A DNA stretch of 64,000 bases from Embiotoca jacksoni (taxonomy: Eukaryota > Chordata > Actinopteri > Embiotocidae), in assembly GCA_022577435.1 (NCBI GenBank), contig JAKOON010000060.1, positions 112,001 to 176,000 on the forward strand. The letters run 5' to 3'. The notes below the pieces were generated by a model. The model had not been told where the DNA came from. It saw only the letters and a list, made by a program, of their open reading frames with translations, and ran no database searches. Below are positions 11,889 through 23,800 of the stretch, piece by piece (the stretch's first letter is position 1; every line of letters begins with the position of its first letter). A program made the position numbers and the translations under genes.

Positions 11889-12544
11889 TATGAGAGCGGA
11901 TCAATAAGTTCTGAGACTGCTCCTGTTTCCTGCGAACGATGCGCAGCACCGTTACATGCACGGAGCAGGAGGAAGATATAATCTATGAGGGCTAATCATT
12001 TTGGAGAACCAACGTGCCATTGCGTCACAGTTCAGGTCATTTTCACCAAATATTTTCCCTCAGAATGTCACAGTAAAATTTGATATTGACAGTCTGACCC
12101 TGGAGGACGAATTCATGGTGCAAAATCCCGTGAATGTCAGAAAAAGCTCCTGGTTGTGCGTCTGACCTGATGCACCTTTTTCGGATTTGGACAGTTGAAA
12201 GCATTTGGACGCTACGCCAATTAGAAATGCAAATGTCCCTCAAAACACCTTTTCCGGCTCATTGCTTCATTGCCATAGACTTCTTGAAGCATTTCAGGAG
12301 TCTCTGCTGTCAATGTCCAGAGTTTGATGTGCACCCTCCAATCATGTTCCTGTAGAAATTGTAAACACGCTGGACCATTGCTCACAAAAATATGGATAAC
12401 TCAGTTGCTGATTGTGATCAAGCGCCGAAATTTGTAACACTTACTCGTTAGGGTTATATCTTCCTCCTGCTCCGTACACGTCTCGGTGCTGCGCATCGTT
12501 CGCGCACAACAGGAGCAGTCTCTGAACTTATTGATCTACTCTCA
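11889..12544 (-). mobile_element. Mariner-type DNA transposon, internally deleted, with ~90-bp TIRs
   Basis: The left end (from TGAGAGCGGATCAATAAG at 11891) is the inverted complement of the right end (ending 12544), with the two arms matching over about 90 bp, including GAACGATGCGCAGCACCG and GGAGCAGGAGGAAGATATAA. On the minus strand the interior encodes two mariner transposase pieces. One is an N-terminal piece (ETPEMLQEVYGNEAMSR) and the other a catalytic-domain piece (DIHGILHHEFVLQGQTVN). The sequence between them in full-length mariners is missing. A TA precedes the left end but the right flank is TC, so the target duplication is not intact. The copy is non-autonomous. Confidence 0.85.
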
Positions 12545-14584
12545 TCAACTTTTCCATTTGATTATGTGCATAAAAAGATGCAGAAGTTGATGTGTAAAGA
12601 CTGAAAACAGAGCTTTTTTTTTTTAGGCATTCTGACAACTTAAACCCAATCAATGACCACAATCCTTCATGTCCTTTATGTTAATCAATTAGGGAACAAA
12701 ATAATCTCACCACAAGGTCCATTCAGTCACTGTTTTAGAGTTTTAGACCTCTGATCTTTCTCATCAGATAAACACATAATCCTGAAAGTTCTCAGAGAAA
12801 TGAACATTTAAAGTAGCTGAAACTATTTAAATTCATGTCAATTTAAGAGGGGATTGTTTTCTGGTGGTGGAGTCCATACAGTACACTATGTAAAACCACT
12901 GCAACACAGACGTAGTTATGGCTATATAAGAAGCCATATAAGAAGTGATGGCTGGTTGGAATAATGTAGCTAGAAGTTGTAAACATATTTGAAAACAGTG
13001 TTCCAATGTTACAGGTATGCGGCATGTGTCCACATCATGGGTCTAGTTTTGGTCTACACTAATGAGCCAAGCCATTATGAATCTCGTAACAAGAACACGT
13101 CAAGACAAAGGATATGCAGCATTAGACGGTAAGTGAGCATTGACTTTGACAATGGTCGACGAGGTCGGGTGGTGAAAAAACAGGGTTTTTGATTTTCTCC
13201 CAGTCGACAGTGGTGAGTACCAAGGAGGGACGAATCCTGAGCCAATGACAGGGTGTTGGGGGATGTACTGGAACAAGTCCAAGCCACACTGATACCATCC
13301 AAAAAGTACAGGATGCAACGGCTCTGGGGTGGTGATAATGTTTCAGTCCATCAGTATATTAGAGGTTTGGACAGCACTTCCAGTTTAGGGTCACGGATGC
13401 TACCCACTGAGGAGCTCAGTATCGAGGATTATTTGGGTCCTAGAAATTAAAATGCAGATAGTTTGGAAGGTATTTTTAACGCAACGTTGCTGCATGGGCA
13501 TGATTTATACCACAAAAAGCTCAAATCGGCTTCATTTTCAGAATTAAACTTCTGTGTTATATTGTGCAAAACTTTTGGCCTCTAAAAGTGAAGGGAGGAT
13601 GTTTTCAAAAAGGATGGCAATAATAGTTTTAAATAATTATCCTATTCAGATCAATATTTGGTGTGAGAATAATCTCTGACGGACTCCGTGATGTTGAGAT
13701 CAGGGCTCCATGGGGGCCCGACCATCTGTTGCAGGGATAATTCATTATGACTCTGGTTGAATGTCTGGGCTCGTCGCAGTGGTGATTTGACCAATCAAAT
13801 GGCTCCCTTGATGGTGAATAGAGAGTAAAACTTTTGCACAGTACTGCATGTAAGAGTAATTGGTAAAAGAAATTACAGTAACTTAACACCCGCTTAAATA
13901 TTTAGTCTTTTGCTGACCTCCAGTGGTTAAACATCTCACCTCCCTGCAGTTGTACACAGGCACATGAAACAGAATTAGTAGTGGAATTAAACACTCAAAA
14001 TAAGAAGAAAAAAGTCTTAACTGCGTTGCAATAAAAGTTCAGTATTGATGGTGAAAACAGAAATGGAGGTTAATGGGACAAGAGCTCAGATCAGTATTTG
14101 GGTTTTCTGCATGCTTTCTTTTAGAAATGGGAGATTAAATTTATAATGCATTTGCATTTTTTTTTGTGATTGTGAAAGAAATCGGAGAAGGTCGAGATAA
14201 AAATAACTTTTTTTTTAAACTGCACAACTCAACTGTTGAAAACAGATGAAAAAAACTTTTGAAGTATGATTTCTAAACAGATTTATAGATGTCTGTCCTT
14301 CTGCCCTGTAATGAGTGAAAGTCCCAGACCGTACCAAGGAGTATGTAATGTATTTATTGTTTAGACTTGACTGAGTTCTGATTCTGAGAAGAAGCTGCAT
14401 TACATTTGTGGTAAATATTATTAACCAGGAGACAGATCAGCAGTGGGGGCGGGTATATATTATTGCAAAATTATTATACTGCAATTTGGTTACATTCCTT
14501 TACCTCGGTGTGGACAACCATACACCTTTGTGTTTTGTGTTGCGTGTGTGTACTTGTGTACTGCGTGTATCCCTGGTAGTGTCC
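12545..14584. other. 3' flank / 3' UTR side of dlgap1
   Basis: The part immediately below 14585 is presumably the dlgap1 3' UTR (minus strand). One possible AATAAA (TTTATT on plus, 14353-14358) lies about 230 bp past the stop but is unsupported. Sequence at 13035-13300 looks like a degraded dispersed repeat of unknown class. No other gene was seen. Confidence 0.4.
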
Positions 14585-14809
14585 TCATAGCCTTGTCTGA
14601 GCCTCAGGGATGTAGATCTCGATGCTGTCAGCGCTCTCTGTGGCTGAGTTTTGTCGTACGGATGCCGCTCTCTTGGCAGCCATCAGGCGCTTCCTGGCGT
14701 CCTGCCGCTGCTTCTCTGAGCTCTCCAGTGAGCGGTCTCTGGCCAGGGGAGGGTGGTGGGGAGGGCCCATGGGTGGCTTTTTGGGCACTGGAGGTGGGAG
14801 CCGCCTCTC
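14585..14809 (-). CDS. dlgap1: dlgap1 terminal exon with PDZ-binding C-terminus
   Basis: A 225-bp exon in phase 0 with acceptor CTCTCCCACCAG, ending with TGA at 14587-14585. It encodes [13 protein letters not shown], a linker, [38 protein letters not shown] and finally [12 protein letters not shown]. The class I PDZ ligand QTRL binds the Shank PDZ domain (established for the family). This exon alone identifies the gene as a DLGAP. Confidence 0.97.
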   Translation of the reverse strand, partial: ERRLPPPVPKKPPMGPPHHPPLARDRSLESSEKQRQDARKRLMAAKRAASVRQNSATESADSIEIYIPEAQTRL

Positions 14810-17800
14810 CTGGTGGGAGAGGACGGTAGTGGGGAGGGCAGAACATTTTAGGAAAAAGACATGGGTTTGTATGTGAGTATGTGTGCCTGTGATGCCCATG
14901 TTTAATACACCAGGGCTTTGGTTTAACGTGTGCCTGCACACTTAAACATGTGTGTAGAAGAGAAGGTAACAGGTAGAGTCTTTAAAAAAGGGCAGGAAGC
15001 TCACCTAGGCCTTTCTTTCTGCACTAAGACCACCTAAGAGAGTCTTTTATTCCCTGCATTATTAATAAAAAGGATATTTCTGGTATAGAAGTATCTGGCT
15101 TCAGTTTATTGTGGGTCTTGTGTATTGAATATCCCCACACATATATATATATAGTATGTAATAAGAAGAGGTACGATAAGTTAGACATTCTGTAGAATTT
15201 CCTTTTTTGATTATCCATAACATTTTATTTACATATGCCATCAAACACTGTTTTAGTCACACTTCAGCTCCTTTCAATACTGTTTTACTGCATTCTGAGG
15301 TTGATGTTTAGACAGGTTAATGCACAAACTTGTAAAGAGAACCATCTCCATTTTCTCTATTAAATAAGTTTCTTGCTGTGTAACAGCAACCTACTGTACA
15401 TTAGAGTCAAATGTGTGTTTGTGATAAATTGTATAGTCTTTTAAAAATACTTTTGAATGCATGCAGGGTAGTATTTGTAGTAACACAATAGTTTATTTTA
15501 GTAGATAACATGCAAGTCTATATGTGACAGGGTTAGTTCCTGCACCTATTTTGTTTCAATACTTATTATCTGTACATGTATAGACATGGCTCTAATTCCA
15601 AAAATGAACTACTATGTAGATGGCACCATGCTCTATCTTTCTACTGACCACACAAATGTCCTAAAAGAATGATTTTACCGTTAACTATAGTTTTGAATTT
15701 AAGTCCCTGATAATATTGTATTCAGCAAAGTAATAGCTGAGATCAGAAACCGGACCTTTCACACCATCTAAAACACTTTATTTGAAGTCAAATTGGACAT
15801 CAACACACTAGAAATGTTGCAACTAATGCTTCAGTGAAGGACAAAATGAGTATTCACAACTATAATGGTAGGATGATGGGTGAGCTGTTTTATTCCATTG
15901 AAGTTTATCTTTTGTTTTTCTAAGAGATAAGATTACATCCTATTTATCTGTAAATTTATATTTCCTTGTGTTTTTTTTCTTGTATCTCATATTTGATGTC
16001 TTCTGGAAAAGACTTGGTATTGCCTTGTTTTTAAACAAGTAAATAGTGTGCCAACCTGTCTGATCATCTGACTGCTCATCTTTTTTGACCTGTCAGATTT
16101 ACTTTCAGGAATTCCTTGCATCTTTCCTGACCTCAGCTATGAACTTGTGAGTACAGTGCTGTCTTAGCTGCTGGGACAAAAATATGAATAGAAGATCTAA
16201 GTAACTCATGTCTTCATCTTTTTCATTTTAGCATGAGTTTTATTTGCCTCCTTCAAAATTTCCTTGTTGTTTTGGTGTTTTACGGTTGCAGTTTATGCAA
16301 TTCTTTGTAATCCATTATAGCCTGTGATCTATTTTGACATTGGCAGCTACAACACAGAGCAAAAACAAGCCAGACATGGTAAGGCGGCTGCAGGCGGCGT
16401 GAGGACGGAGGAGCAGAAGAAAGTATGGACAGATGGATGGAAAGACAGACATGATGGATCCACGGAGGCCCAGAGAGGTCAAGGCCCTGTGGTGTTGTTG
16501 GCATTGCTGTTATGCTGATTGATGCGTGGCTGTTTGCAAGCGCCTTCACTGTCAATACAAAAAAAAACACAAGAAAGAAAAAGACAATAATGAGAGCAAA
16601 TGAGGAAGCCACAGAGTCAACATTCAGAATGAGGCCAAGCCACAACAGATACTGCTGAAACCCGCAGAAAACATCTGAAAAAGATTTACAAATGCAGTTA
16701 CTGAGAGGCAGACAGAAGAGCATCTGTATCCCTGTAGAGACCAACTAAAACTACTTACTACTGAGTAATACTGCACAACTGAAAAGACATCTATCTTGCT
16801 GTCAGTGTCACGTATGTGTAGTTTGTCCATTTGTCAAGATAAAAGCTATTTATAAAAAAAGGCAAACCTGGACTAACTCTGTCCTTTTGCAACATTAATT
16901 CACTACCACACTCCCATTTTAAGGTAGTGTGCAGAAACTGTGCAAAGATTTGATCATTTAGACTGCTATCACAACTTAACTCTGTGCATCATAACCTGAA
17001 CATCAAACTAACATGGAGGACTTCTATCCAGGAATCTGTAATAATGAGCTGATTAAGAGCTTCAGAGACCAAAGGTTGAGTCTTGCAGTTAACCAGCTGG
17101 AGCTTGTAAAATGCTCTGTGAGAGAACCATGTCCTCAGATTTGGAGGTACTAACCCTCATCCCTGCTGCTTCACACTCGGCCACAAACCGCCTCAGTGAG
17201 TGCTGGAGGTCCGAAGAGGCCAACAGGACCACATCATCTGCAAACAGCAGAGATGCGATCCGAAGACCCCTGAACCCGACGTGCTCCTCCCCCCGGCTGC
17301 GCCTTGATATCCTGTCCATGAAGATAACAAACAGGATCGGTGACATAGGATGTCCTGGCGGAGGCCACGCCCACTCGAGGCCACGCCCACCGAAAACATG
17401 TCTGACTTATTGCTAAGAGTGCACACACAGATCCTACTGCAGTTGTACAGAGACCAGATGGCCCGTTGCAAAGGCTACGGCACCCCGAACTCCTGCAGCA
17501 CCCCCCACAAAAACCCCCAAAAGCCTTCTCCAAGTCCACAAAACACATGTAGACTGGATGGTTAAACTCCCAGGACCCTCCAATAGTCCTGCGAGGGTAA
17601 AGATCTGGTCCACTGTTCCACGACGAGGAAGGAATCTGCACTGCTCCTCTTGAATCTAAGGTTCAACAAACGGTTGGAGTCCTTTCCAGCACTCTGGCAT
17701 AAGCTTTGCCCGGGAGGCTGAGTAGTGTGATACCCCGACAGTTGGAGCAACTCTCCGGTCCCCCTTTTTGGAAAATGGGAACCACCACCCCGGTCTGCCA

Positions 17801-20800
17801 GTCCAATAGTACTGATCCCAACCCCCATGCTACATTGAAGAAGCGTGTCAGCCCAGACATCCCAGCAATGTCCAGATGGGACATCTGCATTGAAGTCTCC
17901 CAGCAGAACTATGGAGTCGGCAGGCGGCGCCCTTTCCAGGACTCCCCCCACCACCTCCGAGAAGGCCGGATACTCTGAACTGCTGTTTGTTGCACAAGCA
18001 CAAACAACAGTCAGAGTCTTCCTCCGTGCAACCCGCAGCTGCATGAAGGCGGCTGTCTTGTTCCCCAGGAAGAGCTCCAACACAGCGACACTCAGCTGGG
18101 GGCTCGTGAGTATCCCCACACCCGCCCGGCGCCTCTCACCCTTGGCAATGCCAAAAAATGATGAAGTCCAACCCCTCTCCAGGAGCTTGGTCCAGAGCGA
18201 GTGTTGTCTGTGGATGTGAACCCAACTATATCTAGCTGGTACCGCTACACCTCCTGCACCAGCTCCGGCTCTTTAACGGCTACCGAGGTGATGTTTCCCG
18301 TCCCTAGAGCTAGTCTATGCTGCTGGCGATCGGCTCGCCCGGGCCCACAGCCCGGCCTGCCGCCCGGTCTACATTGCACCAGAACCCCAATGCTTGTCCC
18401 TGCGGGTGGTGCTCCATGTTGTTTGTTCGGGCTGAGCCACCAGATGCTCGCCGGGGAGCTCCCGACCCAGTTTTGGCTCCAGGAGGGTGCCCCGGTTTCT
18501 CTGATTCGGGCGAGGTGGCATCATTCCATGGGCTGCTGTTCATCTGGGGTCATTTGAACTGCTCTTGCTTTGGACTCTCCTCTGGGACCAGTTTGCCTTG
18601 GGTGACCCTACCAGGGGCTGATTCCCTGGACAACATAGCTCTCGGGTTCACTGAGCCACTCAAACCCCTCCACCACGTTAAGGTGCCATTGCAGTGGAAT
18701 TTTTGTGTAAATTTTGAGGTGGACTTGCGCCTCCACCAGCTCAAACCAGGTTTAAGTGCAGCGCAGGTTGTGTTGGGTTATTTCCATGACGTTGGTGAGC
18801 AGAACACAAATGAACACACCTATCCAAAATCCCACAAATAGGTTTAGTATATTTCTTACCAATTATAACCTATTAATTTTTTTTTTTTTGATGCAAACTT
18901 CTGATTCCGTTAATCCTATGAAAAATTAAGCGGACCCTTGTTTTATGTGAATGTGGATCAGGCAGTTAACAGCCGTCAGCACTAGCCAATCTCAGCCACA
19001 AAATATAAAAGGCACGGGGGTTAACTACAAAAGCCTTTTCACCCAAGTAATCTGGATTAGTAATCTAGCCATCTGTACAAAACCATGGAGTGTGACGCTG
19101 TGACATTTATGCACAAAAGGTAGTGCAGTTTAAGCAACATAGACCATTTTTAATGATTGGGAAGTAAATTAGGCACACTCAAAGCTCCTGATGATATTCA
19201 TTTATTAACACCACAACATTAGTGACGTCTGGAGCACTTTGCTCTTCATCAATGTTGTTAAAAAAAATACATTGCATTGGGAGGTTTAAGTGTGCTTAAT
19301 TTACTTCTGCTCACTACTCAATATTGTTCAAGCACCTGTTTCAGTATATTAGAGTAGTGACGTTTAATTAATGCCCGTGTTTGGCATCTAAAATTTGCTG
19401 ATTTTTGTTTTATATCATTGAACCGCTTCCTACACTGGGCAGCGGTTCTAATAGGTAGGTAGGTAGGTATGGTTACCTACCTAATACTACCTCTTAATAT
19501 CAGGGGAAGAGTTATTTATAATATTAGTTACCTCTTGCCAAGCAAATTTAACATTATCAGCCCATGGAGGCCGACTCGTAGTACAATCAGTTCCGTGATT
19601 ACGAGCCTGAACCTCCAGACAACTATGTCAGTTTAATCCTGCATAAAGTTTGGATGGCGGTGTCGGTCTGTTCCTTCTTCGGCCATTATAAATTGACATT
19701 ACGCTGCACCACAGCAGTTTAAAGGGAATGAGAGGAGCAGAATGGTTGACCATGTATGAAGGCAGCTGGGAGACACATTCTAATTATCTATTCATCCTAC
19801 TTTACAGCTGCACTGTACCAGAGCTGCGCCTGCATTTGAGTTCACCACAATACTAGACAAGTTGGCCACATCCACTTGTGACCCCGGCACACCTGTGCCT
19901 CCACTGCACCGAGACGGACAAAAATAGAGCCAATAGGGTTATTTTGTGACAGTGTATGAATGCAACAAATGTCTGGTCAACCATCATTGACAATGGAAAT
20001 TAAAAAAAAAAAAAATTGCAAAATGCAAACTAGCACATTTTATTTGACTAATTTTAACCATTGCACTCAGGTTTAGAAAATACAAAAAAAAAGCCAGCAA
20101 AAGCCACAGTGGTGCCGTAGCAGCACACTGTGAGAACTGAGAACATTTGTGAGGCAGACTGTTTTTGGTCTCTAAAGCTCTGATGAATGTGGAACGTTTC
20201 TTGAAGCTTTCCTTAAATTTGAGGAAAAGCTGTGAACCTGTGTAAGGCCCTGTGACATCGGCACTATTTGTAGAGACACTTTTCGTTCAATAGGCAAGTG
20301 TGATGTGAAAACTTCAAACACAGAAAATGGAGTTTCGAGGAAATAGGAGACATCTTGTATCCAGTAGTTTAACTTTTGATCTGAAAAGTTTAATACATTT
20401 AGATGTAGGGAATGCCATTTTAAGGATTTACAATCAGAATACTAATCTTTTTCTCATGGAAAAAGCAGACAAATTGTTATTCAAAATAGAGGATTTTTAC
20501 ACCACAGGTGATCACTTCAAACCGACAGATACATTTACAAGAAGTATTAAGTGACAGGAAGTTAAGGTGGGACGGCGGCTGTATGTAAAGCGATTGACCT
20601 GGGTCCTTGTTGAGATGTGAGATCAGACATGTTTCATTTTCATCACATTAACATCAAGGTATGATTGTCTGAAAGAAACTCCAAAATCTCAGCGAGCTCA
20701 AGGCCTTAAAATAAACATTACAACAGTTACGGTACTTCAACAGGCAAATGGCCTTCACCATGCGATGTCAACTCTGGACCTTATTAAATAAAATATAAAG

Positions 20801-23800
20801 AGCACATCTTGATTATAGCATTGAAAAATCTTTGCAAAACCCATTTCTATTAGTACCTAATCTTCATTCAATAGGCAAGTGTGATGTGAAAACTTCAAAC
20901 GCAGAAAATGGAGTTTCAAGGGAATAGGAGACATCTCCTCTCAGGAGCATTAAATTAAATTTGTGTTCATTCGCGTTCAGCTCTTCAAAAGACTTCAAAT
21001 GACAGACCCAAATTTGAAACCACTGAGCAGTCTGACAATCAGAACTATCAACATCGCTGATGCAGATTCCCGATTAAGCCAGTCAGTGTGTTGCTTCAAA
21101 TATACAGATTCAGCAGTATTCAAACAAACTTGCTATGATGTTGAGCAATGACATGACAATGCGTTAAAAAATCTGTAGTCTCATGGGGCCAGATGTGTAC
21201 TGTGTACAGAGGAGTACAGGTTGAAGGATGATTGTGGTAGTTTTGGTTAAATTTAGTCTCAATAACAACAGGAAACTAAGTTTTTTACATCTTTCACCAG
21301 ATGGAGTATGAAGACTGAGAGAATCACATTTAGCTTCACAATACGACTGGCAACATGCCACTTTGTGTGTGTATGATTTTGGAGGGATAGTTCAAATGAT
21401 TGTTGTCACTGAAATTATATTTACAATTTTCCCAATTATTGTACATTTTCTGGGCATTGACTGCCCATCAAATTTTGTAATGACATGAATTCCTCCTGTC
21501 AGTTTGAGTTCAATAAATTTAGGGTGTCTTGTTCAGCCTATTCGTTCATGATTAAATTACATTGACTAAAATATGGTATTTATTATTTCTTTGAAAGTGC
21601 ATATGCTAATTTTATGTAAACATTTGATTATAAACCATTGATTACTATTTGAGAAAACACTGAGTTTGTTTGGAGGTGGAAGACAAGACATCAGTTTCAA
21701 AAAAAATTGATTTGGAAACATCAAATTATAGCAGCAGAGCAGTGAAATGTTCCCTTCATGTACCACAGACTAAAGTCATTTGTTGCCAAATGAGACATTC
21801 ATACAAGTCATATTCATAATAGCCATGAAGTGAGAGAACTAGCACAACATTTAACCATCCATTCAGATAATAGTGTTATGAACCTCTCGGCCTGGTGGGA
21901 TGCCAGATGTTTATGTGTGCCTACCTTTCTCTCAGGACCATCCAGGGGTCTCCAGTTGTTGGCCCTGAGCTGGTGAAGCTCATCAAACTTGAGGCTTATG
22001 TTCTCTATTGACAGCTGTAGCATATCCCAAAAACCTGCCAGGTCTGAGGCCACAGGGTGAGGGTGGGTGTTGGGGTTCTATGAGAGGAGGACAGGAGAAG
22101 AAGGAGAGAAAATTGATGATATAGTGACTAAAATAAAGCAGGTATAAATAATGGAAGGATGGTGTTTTGTGTTCGAAACCTGGAATATTTTTTTACCATT
22201 TAATACTGATATTTTGTTACATTCCGTTGGTCAAAATCAATGTTATTAGTTAGAAACATATTCTCACCAAATTTCACGACAACATAGAAATTGCTTTGAT
22301 GCAATTGACAGTTATCATCCTTTCTTTTGTAACAGAACACATTTCTTAATTTGATTGGTTTACCCAATTAATAAAATGTTACACTTTACAAAACCCAATA
22401 AATATTCCACTCTTTGAAAACTATAAATTGTGTTAAAGGTTATTGTTGTTCTCAACACATTCAATACAATAAAGAAAGAAGAAAAACATCTATTTCTTCA
22501 AAATACCTCTCTCTTTCTTAAAATAGCTTATTAGCAACATAACATTTTGTAATTCAAACAAAGCCCATACTACAGCTGAGGATGTGGTTTATATCTGGCA
22601 GAAAAACTTTTCCTGGGTGTCCAGGTCAACAAAGTTGGGAAATCCCATTTAAATAAGTAAATTAATATAAAAACATTGTGGTGCTGAGGAAAAAGAGGAT
22701 CACCAATGTCTACAGGTTTCATTAATGACTGCCTGTTCCAATTTTTAAGGCACTCTATCCAGTAGCTGTTGATATATTTTAGACTGTTATATCTGGAGCT
22801 GCTAGTATGGTTAAAAACATAGAGATTTAGGATTTCATGTCTAAATGATAAAATCTGTTTATCATTGTCAAATTAAAGGAGAGAGATTCTGAGATTGAAG
22901 AGAAAAGAACAACATTTTGAAAAGAGTCAAGAGAAAAAAAATTGAAGATCTTCCAAAATGGAGAAGACAAAGGACATCGAAAGGAAATGCGAGGAAAGGA
23001 ATATATTTTATGGTCTGAATAAGACTGCTCAGAGGTTTAAGACCCCGAGGCATAAAATTACAGATTGCTGACTCCACGTCAGTGTTTCAGACTCACCAGG
23101 TTCTCTTCACACAGCTCCCTGAACTGTAGAAACTTCTGCGACATCAGGAGCTGAGCGCTTCCTACAGCACTCCTCATCTTCCCGAGTACTGCGAGCACAG
23201 ACAGAGTTTAGAAAGAGATTCACCTACAGTACATCCATCTGTTCTGGAGAAAATACACAACTTTCTGTTCATCTTCATGTGCTGATATACAATCAATGAA
23301 CCACTAATGCTGCTGCTGTTATTGATTTGTTTACAACTCATCAACACAACCGTTTCCTGGAAACTGAAGAAATCAACGAGCCATTTTTGATTTCAGGAGC
23401 TTTCTATGCGTCTAAGAACCTTTTTGTGGGACTCAAGCACTTTGACTGTGGGAATACCACAAGGTTTAATTCTGTCCCATAAAATACCACCGCTCTCATT
23501 TTCTGACGGACTTTATGGGTAGACTTCACATTACTGATATGATACGATATACTTTATTGTCCCCATTGGGAATGTTTGCTCGGGCAGGTGTTGCTACATT
23601 TGATAGAATTCTGCATTTTGGACATAGCATAAGATCATTCCTAAGAAACATACATTTATGTGCCACAAATAGTGAGGTTTAAGTAAAAAGAGATTGCACT
23701 TGGAGTGAAAGTTAAATATTTAGCAACATGTTAAATCCAGCAGTCTAACAAGTACAGGTCAGCACTTTTCCTCCCTAGCCGCAATTAAAAAAAACCTACA

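Larger units (their letters stand above)
14810..21924 (-). other. dlgap1 last intron
   Basis: 7.1 kb between GTAGGC and the terminal acceptor. It contains a broken Rex3 copy (17128-18710), a ~1-kb repeat (18890-19930) and a 70-bp duplication (20283/20868). The rest (14810-17127, 20940-21924) shows nothing recognisable apart from short TA and T runs. Confidence 0.75.

Noticed and set aside
16280..16744. 154-codon minus-strand ORF with hydrophobic segment
   Set aside because: Lies inside the dlgap1 last intron, with low-complexity Phe/Val runs from T-rich DNA and no recognisable family.
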